A stretch of 5,268 nucleotides of DNA from contig CALPPJ020000124.1 in assembly GCA_943325425.2 (NCBI GenBank), forward strand, positions 1 through 5,268. Direction: 5' to 3'. The stretch comes from Bifidobacterium breve (GTDB lineage Bacteria; Actinomycetota; Acidimicrobiia; Acidimicrobiales; Ilumatobacteraceae). Positions within the stretch are counted from its first letter, which is position 1. Every line of letters begins with the position of its first letter. Made by a program: the position numbers and the translations under genes. Shown here piece after piece: positions 1-5,268 of the stretch. Below the pieces are notes generated by a model. That model was not told where the DNA came from. It did no database searches and was given only the letters and a program-made list of their open reading frames with translations.

Positions 1-506
1 ATGAGTCCGGCCCACAAGATGAAGTTCAAAACGACCGCTGATGCCAAGCCCGCAGTAGCAAGGGCGAACCCCGCATCAGGTCCCGGAACACCCGAAGCCA
101 CCATCAACCGGTAACCAAGGGCCGAGCCAGCAGCACTTCCTCCTGGAACCAAACTCGATAACGCACGCGTTGACAATTGAATGCGAAAGAGATGGAGCGC
201 CGACATGTGGTGACCAACAGGACCAAGTGCTGCTCGTGTCATCAACGAATAGCAGAAGAGGGCCAAGAGTTCGAGAACTAGACCAAGAACCAAAAGGCCA
301 GGCTTTACATCGCTCAATTGATCAACGGCGTTACGCAGACCCGGAATATTCAGGATCAAGAAATACACCACGATCAAGGTGGCAAGCACTTTGAAGGTAC
401 GAGACAAAGCCCGACGCCGAGCGTGATGGCGTGGATCAAGCATTTGGTGAGATCCTTCGGGTTGTACCGGAGTCCCGCCTGGGTCTCCCCCAACCACGTC
501 AGACAT
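1..506 (-). CDS. Lysylphosphatidylglycerol synthase-like (YbhN/UPF0104-type) integral membrane protein, 3' part cut by window edge
   Basis: Reading leftward from ATG at 506-504 gives an open frame of 168 codons to the left edge with no stop; the next in-frame codon block upstream ends in TAG at 518-516, and 506 is the only start between them. The first 36 or so residues are polar and Arg-rich (HHARRRALSR at about 27-36). They are followed by hydrophobic segments at about 38-54, 69-89 and 146-168. The stretch 121-134 reads PGGSAAGSALGYRL, and 146-160 is a small-residue-rich helix (GFALATAGLASAVVL). This PGG...G...R motif between helices is typical of the LPG_synthase_TM family, which includes the membrane half of MprF and many stand-alone proteins of roughly 300-350 residues. 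Many stand-alone members have no known substrate, so lipid flipping or lipid modification is only inferred. It lies 49 bp downstream of the serine hydrolase on the same strand and probably shares its transcript. AAAAGG just before the ATG is a poorly spaced ribosome site. Confidence 0.85.
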   Translation of the reverse strand, partial: MSDVVGGDPGGTPVQPEGSHQMLDPRHHARRRALSRTFKVLATLIVVYFLILNIPGLRNAVDQLSDVKPGLLVLGLVLELLALFCYSLMTRAALGPVGHHMSALHLFRIQLSTRALSSLVPGGSAAGSALGYRLMVASGVPGPDAGFALATAGLASAVVLNFILWAGL

Positions 507-555
507 ACACCTTTTCTAGCATTTTTTGCGGTCCCCAACCGCGTACCTCATCTTT

Positions 556-1635
556 TCAGCCAACAGGAAAGGCCTCAATCAGGTCGTACAAATGGTTGTC
601 AAGCGCGGGAGCTGTGTCTGCTAGCCACTTGCCAAGGTGCACCACGACCAAGTCACGATCGGGCATCACAATGATTCTTTGACCTTCATAACCCTGCGCA
701 GACATGCAACCTGCGATTGATTTCCATATCCACCACTGCAATCCGTAGCCGTGTCCACTCTCTTCATCGGTTGCATGTTGAACGCGCGCTGCTTCAACCC
801 ATTCACGCGGAATGACCTGTTCGTTTTGCCACTGGCCACCACGCAGGTACAAATATCCGAATTTGGCGAAATCTCGCGGGGTCGCGTACACATACGAGGA
901 TCCGATGAAATTTCCGGCAGCGTCAACTCGTGCCGTCGCCGAGGCCATACCGATCGTGTCGAAAATTCGTTGCTTCAATAATTCAGCAACATCTCCGCCC
1001 CCGATGTGTTGACGCAGCACACTGCAAATGATGTTGGTCGTTCCTGATGAATACGACCACACAGTGCCAGGTTCATTCTTCAAAGGACGCGAGCGCGCGT
1101 AAGTCGCAACATCATCGGCACCACTACCAAACAACATGTCAATCACATGAGAAACTGAATTGCCAGATTCGTCGACTACGTAATCCTCAACAAAATCCAG
1201 TCCATCACGCATCTGCAAAAGTTGACGAAGTGTGATTTCACTGCGCCCATCGTGCGCCCATTCGGCAATGTCAACTGGTGCATCAACATCAATCCCCAGT
1301 TCGTTAATCACGATGGACAGCAACGCCTGCGTCATGCTCTTGGCCATACTCCATGAGATCAGGGGGGTTTCTTGATCAACTGGACCACCCGGTCCAAAGG
1401 CCGTGTCAGGTTGAGACCCATATCTTTCGGCGACGATGACTCCACGATGTACAACAAGAGTGGCCAGCGAAATCCCTTGACCCTGAGGCGGACTCACTCC
1501 GTGGTCAAACAACTTTGATAACGCCGAATTCAATTTAATGAGATCAACATCGGCACCAGGAGACGCCGCCGACCATTCAACGGTCGGCCAATCGACTCCC
1601 TCGGGTTGTGGGCGAAAAGGAGTTAACGAGTTCAT
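556..1635 (-). CDS. Serine hydrolase of the beta-lactamase / class C fold (esterase or 6-aminohexanoate-dimer-hydrolase-like)
   Basis: A 359-residue protein, full length for the Beta-lactamase (PF00144) family. The nucleophile motif SxxK is SMAK at 96-99 (S96, K99), inside WSMAKSMTQALL. The second motif is YSSG at 195-198, with Tyr195 as the likely base partner. The place of the KTG/HxG motif is taken by YEGQR at 316-320, followed by the usual strand IIVMPDRDLVVV. This pattern fits the esterase and amide-hydrolase branch (EstB, NylB-like) better than true antibiotic-cleaving class C enzymes. The N-terminus (MNSLTPFRPQPEG) has no signal peptide or lipobox, so the enzyme is probably cytoplasmic; its substrate is unknown. 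The ATG overlaps the TGA of the LOG gene as ATGA (1632-1635). There is no good Shine-Dalgarno sequence in front of it, so translation is probably coupled to the LOG gene. All motifs are intact and I see no frameshift. Confidence 0.93.
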   Translation of the reverse strand: MNSLTPFRPQPEGVDWPTVEWSAASPGADVDLIKLNSALSKLFDHGVSPPQGQGISLATLVVHRGVIVAERYGSQPDTAFGPGGPVDQETPLISWSMAKSMTQALLSIVINELGIDVDAPVDIAEWAHDGRSEITLRQLLQMRDGLDFVEDYVVDESGNSVSHVIDMLFGSGADDVATYARSRPLKNEPGTVWSYSSGTTNIICSVLRQHIGGGDVAELLKQRIFDTIGMASATARVDAAGNFIGSSYVYATPRDFAKFGYLYLRGGQWQNEQVIPREWVEAARVQHATDEESGHGYGLQWWIWKSIAGCMSAQGYEGQRIIVMPDRDLVVVHLGKWLADTAPALDNHLYDLIEAFPVG

Positions 1636-2252
1636 GAGGTAATCGTCTTCTTTGATGTGATGTCAAGGTCAATAAGTTTTCCTTCAACAACTGGGGCCGG
1701 ACTTGAAGCAATACGAACAGCCTCGTCAACCGATGTCGCGCGATTGAGTAGTGCTCGATAATTCTCTTTGACGAAACCAGCCGCGATCATGTGATCAAAC
1801 GCATCAAAAAGTGGCGCGTAGTAGCCAGTGCCATCAAGAAAAACGACTGGCTTTGATATGAGCCCCAATTGATTCCAGGTCAAGATTTCAAATACTTCAT
1901 CAAAAGTTCCGAACCCACCTGGCAACACGATGAAACCAACCGCTAGTTCTTCCATTCGAGCTTTGCGCTCATGCATGGTGGCCACCATCTCGAGGCTCGT
2001 CAAGCCTTGGTGAGCAGTTTCAGCCTTCACTAAATGTTCCGGAATGATGCCATGAACTTGCCCGCCGTTATCAAGAACCGAATCGGCAACTAGCCCCATC
2101 AATCCCACTCGCCCACCGCCGTAGACCAAACCCAGATTCTGGCTCGCTAACGCCTGACCAAGCGCTAACGCCTCGGCCGCGAATTCAGGACCGTTGCCCG
2201 AACTCGATCCGCAATAAACACAGACATTTCTCACGACTTCACCCGCTGACAT
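1632..2252 (-). CDS. LOG-family protein (TIGR00730-type Rossmann fold; nucleoside 5'-monophosphate phosphoribohydrolase)
   Basis: A 206-residue protein from ATG at 2252-2250. Near the N-terminus it has VCVYCGSSSGNGPEF (10-24), then VYGGGRVGLMG (43-53), MHERKARM (93-100) and the diagnostic PGGFGTFDE (111-119). These are the nucleotide-binding and catalytic motifs of the LOG ('lonely guy') family, often mis-annotated as lysine decarboxylase. Members cleave the N-glycosidic bond of (cytokinin) nucleoside 5'-monophosphates to give a free base and ribose 5-phosphate. In bacteria the physiological substrate is usually unproved. The frame stays open upstream to 2489, but those residues are low-complexity relative to the family and lie opposite the divergent dehydrogenase gene. 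Family members begin only a few residues before the CVYCGS motif, so I start here. An AGG lies 8 nt before this ATG. ATG at 2270 and GTG at 2234 are weaker alternatives. The TGA overlaps the serine hydrolase start. Confidence 0.93.
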   Translation of the reverse strand: MSAGEVVRNVCVYCGSSSGNGPEFAAEALALGQALASQNLGLVYGGGRVGLMGLVADSVLDNGGQVHGIIPEHLVKAETAHQGLTSLEMVATMHERKARMEELAVGFIVLPGGFGTFDEVFEILTWNQLGLISKPVVFLDGTGYYAPLFDAFDHMIAAGFVKENYRALLNRATSVDEAVRIASSPAPVVEGKLIDLDITSKKTITS

Positions 2253-2373
2253 GCCCCAAGCCTGACACATCAGGGCTCTCAAACCAGCCGTGACGCTTGA
2301 CCACCTCACATGGGCACAAGTAGTCGGGTTCTGACTTCTACCTGAGCCTGCATTCATAGGTAGCGTTTCGCCC
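2253..2373. promoter_or_regulatory. Divergent intergenic region between the LOG gene and the acyl-CoA dehydrogenase gene
   Basis: This is the only sizeable non-coding stretch and must carry, or lie next to, the promoters for both transcription directions. Leftward, a weak box pair is visible: TTGAAC (complement of 2378-2383) and TATGAA (complement of 2353-2358), 19 bp apart. That would give a leader of about 90 nt for the LOG gene. Rightward, TTGACC at 2297-2302 resembles a -35 box, but no convincing -10 follows at 16-18 bp. A strong ribosome site is not visible before the dehydrogenase ATG at 2374; the nearest candidate is AGGTAG at 2358-2363, 10 nt upstream. The box assignments are guesses from consensus. 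That the region is a divergent promoter zone follows from gene orientation. Confidence 0.5.
2338..2363. repeat. Perfect 6+6 bp inverted repeat (CTACCT-N14-AGGTAG), possible operator
   Basis: CTACCT at 2338-2343 is matched by its exact reverse complement AGGTAG at 2358-2363, with 14 bp between. The arm centres are 20 bp apart, about two helical turns, as expected for a dimeric regulator binding one face of DNA. The repeat ends 10 bp before the dehydrogenase start codon and overlaps the possible leftward -10 box, so a bound protein could affect both directions. The arms are short and could arise by chance in a 121-bp gap. No regulator gene is present in the window. Confidence 0.35.
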
Positions 2374-3993
2374 ATGAGTTCAACGTCTGTCACCCCCGAT
2401 TTGCAATCAGCCAACGAAATCATTGATTTGGCCTCACGAGCCGTTGGTAAGGGCCTCCGCCAGCTCGCTGCCATCGGTGGAGCCGACAAGCATCAGGTGC
2501 TGGCATACGACTTAGCCCACGCAGCCTCGGCAGTTGAAACTGCCCGCTCACTTCTCGACTACGGCGCCAAAGGCAACCACGAAGGCCTGATCACGTGTGC
2601 CTTCACCGCGGACATGGCTCATGAATTGATGACCAAGTTGATCGGTCGCGAAGCATTGTGGGGACTTGAATTGAACCCATTGGCTGCCGCCTCATCATTC
2701 ATTGCGATTTATCGTGATCCTGAATTTGTTGCGTCTCTCGCAGATGTTCAGGGCCCTCGTCACCTCGACAGCGATTTTGAAATGGTGCAAGACACGTTCC
2801 GCTCATTTGCCGACAAGGTCATTGCGCCTCGCGCCGAACACGTACACCGTTACAACGAAGACGTTCCAGAAGAGATCATTAGTGGTCTCGCCGAAATGGG
2901 CGCATTCGGACTTTCAGTGCCAGCCGAGTACGGCGGATTTTCCGAAGGTGGCGAAGGCGAATACCTCGCCATGGTTGTTGCCACCGAAGAACTCAGTCGT
3001 GGAAGTCTTGGCATCGGTGGTTCGTTGATAACGCGCCCAGAAATTTTGACTCGTGCATTGGTTAAGGGTGGCACCGAGGCGCAGAAAGAACAGTGGCTAC
3101 CCAAGCTCGCCACCGCCGAGGTCATGGCCGCCGTTGCGGTAACCGAACCCGATTACGGCAGCGACGTTGCTGGACTCAAAGTCACTGCTACTCCTGCAGT
3201 TGGTGCCGATGGCGAAGCGGGTTATGTCATTAACGGCGTGAAGACTTGGTGCACATTTGCTGGACGCGCTGATGTCTTAATGCTTTTGGCTCGCACCGAT
3301 CCTGATCGTTCAAAGACCCATCGCGGATTGAGTTTGTTCATTGTGCCCAAGCCCCGCGGGGAAGCTCACGGTTTTGAATTCACGCAGAATGTTCAGCCCG
3401 ATGGCTCCACCGGAAAGATGGAAGGTCGCCCAATCGACACCATTGGTTACCGCGGAATGCACTCGTACGAAATCGCACTTGAAAACTGGTGGGTGCCGGC
3501 GACCAATCTCATCGGCGAAGAAGGTGGACTTGGCAAAGGCTTCTATTACCAAATGGAAGGTTTTGAAAACGGCCGTCTGCAAACCGCTGCTCGTGCTGTT
3601 GGATTGATGCAGGCCTCATATGAAGCCGCTTACGACTATGCCAACAACCGCAACGTGTTTGGTAACAACATCTCTGATTACCAATTGACCAAGGTGAAGC
3701 TCGGTCGTATGGCTGTGCTCATTCAGGCCGGACGTCAGTTCAGCTATCAAGTTTCAAAGTTGATGGCCAAGGGCGAAGGTACAACCGAAGCCAGCATGGT
3801 GAAGGCGTACGTGTGCAAGGCTGCCGAATGGGTAGCTCGCGAAGCGATGCAGATTCACGGTGGTTACGGATACGCCGAGGAATACTCAGTGAGCCGTTTG
3901 TTCGTTGATGCTCGTGTGTTGTCAATCTTCGAAGGCGCCGACGAAACCTTGTGCCTCAAAGTGATCGCTCGCCGCTTAGTCGAAAACGCTTAG
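2374..3993 (+). CDS. Long-form acyl-CoA dehydrogenase, probably (2S)-methylsuccinyl-CoA dehydrogenase-like
   Basis: A 539-residue FAD-dependent dehydrogenase; ordinary family members have about 380-400. Residues 1 to about 130 form an extra alpha-helical N-terminal domain (Ala-rich, with LAYDLAHAASAVETARSLL at 43-61). From about 132 comes the normal fold: helical N-domain, then family signature 1 AVTEPDYGSDVAG (255-267), a beta domain with GYRGMHSYE (358-366), and signature 2 starting at Q493 (QIHGGYGYAEEY). Glu520 in FEGADE matches the catalytic-base position. The extra domain, EELSRGSLGIGGSL (205-218), GYRGM and RLQTAARAVG (401-410) recall methylsuccinyl-CoA dehydrogenase (Mcd). Mcd oxidises (2S)-methylsuccinyl-CoA to mesaconyl-CoA in the ethylmalonyl-CoA pathway for acetate assimilation. 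This assignment rests on remembered family features; another long-form acyl-CoA dehydrogenase is possible. No pathway partner is nearby. It is the only rightward gene, and its TAG overlaps the methyltransferase stop. Confidence 0.95.
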   Translation: MSSTSVTPDLQSANEIIDLASRAVGKGLRQLAAIGGADKHQVLAYDLAHAASAVETARSLLDYGAKGNHEGLITCAFTADMAHELMTKLIGREALWGLELNPLAAASSFIAIYRDPEFVASLADVQGPRHLDSDFEMVQDTFRSFADKVIAPRAEHVHRYNEDVPEEIISGLAEMGAFGLSVPAEYGGFSEGGEGEYLAMVVATEELSRGSLGIGGSLITRPEILTRALVKGGTEAQKEQWLPKLATAEVMAAVAVTEPDYGSDVAGLKVTATPAVGADGEAGYVINGVKTWCTFAGRADVLMLLARTDPDRSKTHRGLSLFIVPKPRGEAHGFEFTQNVQPDGSTGKMEGRPIDTIGYRGMHSYEIALENWWVPATNLIGEEGGLGKGFYYQMEGFENGRLQTAARAVGLMQASYEAAYDYANNRNVFGNNISDYQLTKVKLGRMAVLIQAGRQFSYQVSKLMAKGEGTTEASMVKAYVCKAAEWVAREAMQIHGGYGYAEEYSVSRLFVDARVLSIFEGADETLCLKVIARRLVENA

Positions 3994-4604
3994 TTCTTTT
4001 GGTGCAACATCACGGTGTAGTCATCAGCATGAGTTGACGGTGACTCATCCCATGTTGAATAGACCGCCACTTCAGTGAGTCCTGCAGCCAAAGCATCTCG
4101 TTGATAGTCATTGCGCAAATAGGCATCAGGTCGGGCTTCTAACGAGAAGCCAGATATCAGATATCCGCCGCCATCTAAATGTTCGACAAGCGATGCGATG
4201 ATCGCCGCTTGCGAACTTGGCGCACAGAACAACGGAATATTCCCAGCCATCACGATCACATCGAATTTTGCGTCCAAACGAAGTTCGGACAAATCAGCAA
4301 CATGCCAATCAATGTGTGGAGCTTTCGTTGCGGCGCGCTCAATCATGTCGGGATCAAGATCGGCCCCGATTGCTTGATGACCTCGTTTGGCCATTTCAAT
4401 TGCCAGGCGACCAGTGCCGCATCCGGCATCAAGCAGACGGACTTTACGTTCACCGATGAGTCGTTCAATAAAATCTGCTTCGCCATGGATCGAATCACCG
4501 CGAGCCGCCATTGCATCCCAACGCTGGTCGTACTTGATGAGGTCAACTGTGCGACGCCATTCAACCCAACGCTCAGAAACTCCAGAACCTGGAACCTCGC
4601 TCAT
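3990..4604 (-). CDS. Class I SAM-dependent methyltransferase, substrate unknown
   Basis: A 204-residue protein with a Methyltransf_11/25-like Rossmann core. Motif I, which binds S-adenosylmethionine, is LLDAGCGTGR at 57-66. The acidic residue after strand 2 that contacts the ribose is in GADLDPDMIERA (80-91), most likely D82. HVADLSEL (101-108) supplies the adenine-side Asp104, and FDVIVMAGNIPLF (114-126) is strand 4. The first 45 residues (WVEWRRTVDLIKYDQRWDAMA) form a helical lead-in typical of small-molecule methyltransferases. No target-recognition domain for DNA, RNA or protein is visible, so a small metabolite is the likelier acceptor. ATG overlaps the TGA of the HAD gene as ATGA (4601-4604), with no Shine-Dalgarno sequence in front, so translation is probably coupled. 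The TAA at 3992-3990 lies inside the stop region of the convergent dehydrogenase gene. The sequence looks intact. Confidence 0.93.
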   Translation of the reverse strand: MSEVPGSGVSERWVEWRRTVDLIKYDQRWDAMAARGDSIHGEADFIERLIGERKVRLLDAGCGTGRLAIEMAKRGHQAIGADLDPDMIERAATKAPHIDWHVADLSELRLDAKFDVIVMAGNIPLFCAPSSQAAIIASLVEHLDGGGYLISGFSLEARPDAYLRNDYQRDALAAGLTEVAVYSTWDESPSTHADDYTVMLHQKN

Positions 4605-5268
4605 GACAACAGTTCGAGCAGAGACTTCACTCGATAAAAGTCGGCACCAGCATGATCGTCATACGGATCAAGAAGTACTGGTACAAGACCGGCGTTACGT
4701 GCTCCCCCAATATCCATCGTGACCGAGTCGCCAACGTAGGCAATTCGCGAAAGTTCAAACTCGCTGAACGCGGCTAATCCAAAATCAAATATTCGAGGAT
4801 CTGGTTTTGACACACCGACCACATGACTGTCAATCACGATGCGAACGGGGACGCCCGCACCTTCACCAACTTGACATACTGCCGATCGCGCCAAGATGTC
4901 TTCAATTTGGCCAGATGCATTACTCACGACACCGATCGGCACATTGCGTTGGTGCAATTTTTGCAATGCCTCAACGCTGTCAGCAAGAGGCCAACGCCAG
5001 GTGTACGCATTGCGCGATCGGCCAAGAACCGTGGCTGCCTCAAGCACATCATGACTTGGAACACCCACCGTTTCGACATACGCCACGTTGTAGGAGTCCC
5101 AATCGGACTCTCCTGATCCTGCGGCCGATTTCGCAGCCATCCCTCGGTAATGAGCACGGTGGTACATCGCCAAGTCGGTCGTCGCTCCGTAGTAGCTCAA
5201 CAGCGGAGCCAAAACAGTTGGGTCGGGAATCACGAAGATTCCGCCAGCGTCAAAAAGGACCGCGTCGA
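4601..5268 (-). CDS. HAD-superfamily hydrolase, N-terminus cut by window edge
   Basis: The frame is open from the right edge and gives about 221 residues, so only a few N-terminal residues are missing for a usual HAD subfamily I enzyme. All four motifs are present. Motif I is VLFDAGGIF, encoded at about 5260-5234, with the nucleophile Asp in FDAGG. Motif II is VVSNASG at about 4930-4910 (Ser). Motif III is GVSKPDPRIF near 4814-4785 (Lys). Motif IV is YVGDSVTMDIGGARNAG near 4738-4688. The region between motifs I and II (YHRAHYRGMAAKS and following) is a helical cap. A GTG at 5233-5231 could be taken as the start, but it would remove motif I, so the real start lies beyond the edge. At position +2 of motif I, Gly replaces the usual second Asp. 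Likely a phosphatase or dehalogenase-like hydrolase of unknown substrate, soluble, translated together with the methyltransferase. Confidence 0.92.
   Translation of the reverse strand, partial: DAVLFDAGGIFVIPDPTVLAPLLSYYGATTDLAMYHRAHYRGMAAKSAAGSGESDWDSYNVAYVETVGVPSHDVLEAATVLGRSRNAYTWRWPLADSVEALQKLHQRNVPIGVVSNASGQIEDILARSAVCQVGEGAGVPVRIVIDSHVVGVSKPDPRIFDFGLAAFSEFELSRIAYVGDSVTMDIGGARNAGLVPVLLDPYDDHAGADFYRVKSLLELLS

Noticed and set aside
528..542. Hairpin GCGGT-CCCCA-ACCGC next to a run of six T at 522-527, between the serine hydrolase and the membrane protein gene
   Set aside because: The T-run precedes the hairpin on the + strand, and on the transcribed minus strand the hairpin is followed by A residues. 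Neither direction has the stem-then-U-run order of an intrinsic terminator.
170..682. Overlapping rightward open frames of 74-118 codons
   Set aside because: They are antisense to the membrane protein and serine hydrolase genes, have no recognisable domain, and their composition matches complement-strand shadows of real coding sequence.
2297..2325. Rightward promoter with TTGACC as -35 box for the dehydrogenase
   Set aside because: The hexamers 16-18 bp downstream (such as GTAGTC, TAGTCG) match the -10 consensus poorly, so I do not list it as a separate promoter.
2253..2489. N-terminal extension of the LOG reading frame by 79 residues up to 2489
   Set aside because: The extension lies opposite the 5' end of the dehydrogenase gene, has no LOG family features, and would make the protein far longer than usual. 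ATG at 2252 places the start just before the conserved CVYCGSS motif.
4179..4637. Rightward 152-codon open frame antisense to the methyltransferase
   Set aside because: The leftward frame carries all the SAM-binding motifs; this frame shows no motif, no ribosome site and an unlikely residue composition, so it is a shadow.
5231..5233. GTG as the start codon of the HAD hydrolase
   Set aside because: In-frame codons upstream encode VLFDAGGIF, the HAD motif I with the nucleophilic aspartate. Starting at this GTG would remove the active-site residue, so the true start is outside the window.
1..5268. Defence, mobile-element, CRISPR or biosynthetic-cluster signatures
   Set aside because: Reading both strands shows only housekeeping-type enzymes in intact frames, no direct-repeat arrays, no transposase or recombinase motifs, and no composition shift suggesting recent transfer.

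Overview
The window holds six protein-coding genes and almost no spare DNA. Its base composition is near 50% GC by eye. It reads as ordinary chromosome from a bacterium with a compact genome. The long-form acyl-CoA dehydrogenase, the YbhN-like membrane protein and the HAD phosphatase all resemble actinobacterial homologues. My best guess is an actinobacterium with moderate GC, possibly an aquatic Acidimicrobiia-type lineage. That placement is inference from protein style only, with no marker gene to support it. I see no rRNA, tRNA, CRISPR array, insertion sequence, integrase, phage gene or origin.

Layout. A leftward gene group runs from 2252 to the left edge. It holds a LOG-family nucleoside 5'-monophosphate phosphoribohydrolase (2252-1632), a serine hydrolase of the beta-lactamase/esterase fold (1635-556, overlapping the LOG gene by 4 bp as ATGA), and, after a 49-bp gap, the first 168 codons of a lysylphosphatidylglycerol-synthase-like membrane protein cut by the edge (506-1). 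A 121-bp divergent gap (2253-2373) contains a 6+6 bp inverted repeat. Going right from it is a 539-residue acyl-CoA dehydrogenase (2374-3993) with an N-terminal extension of about 130 residues. It most resembles (2S)-methylsuccinyl-CoA dehydrogenase of the ethylmalonyl-CoA pathway. A second leftward group enters from the right edge: a HAD-family hydrolase missing its first few residues (5268-4601), overlapping by 4 bp (ATGA again) a class I SAM-dependent methyltransferase (4604-3990). The methyltransferase meets the dehydrogenase tail to tail, and the two stop codons overlap by 4 bp.

Function. The two ATGA overlaps point to translational coupling within each leftward pair. Neither pair forms a pathway I recognise. 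The dehydrogenase is probably central carbon or acyl-CoA metabolism, but none of its expected pathway partners (crotonyl-CoA carboxylase/reductase, ethylmalonyl-CoA mutase, mesaconyl-CoA hydratase) lies in the window. I found no convincing new multi-gene system. The points most worth following are the identity of the dehydrogenase, the dyad just in front of it, and the coupling of the LOG enzyme to a serine hydrolase.
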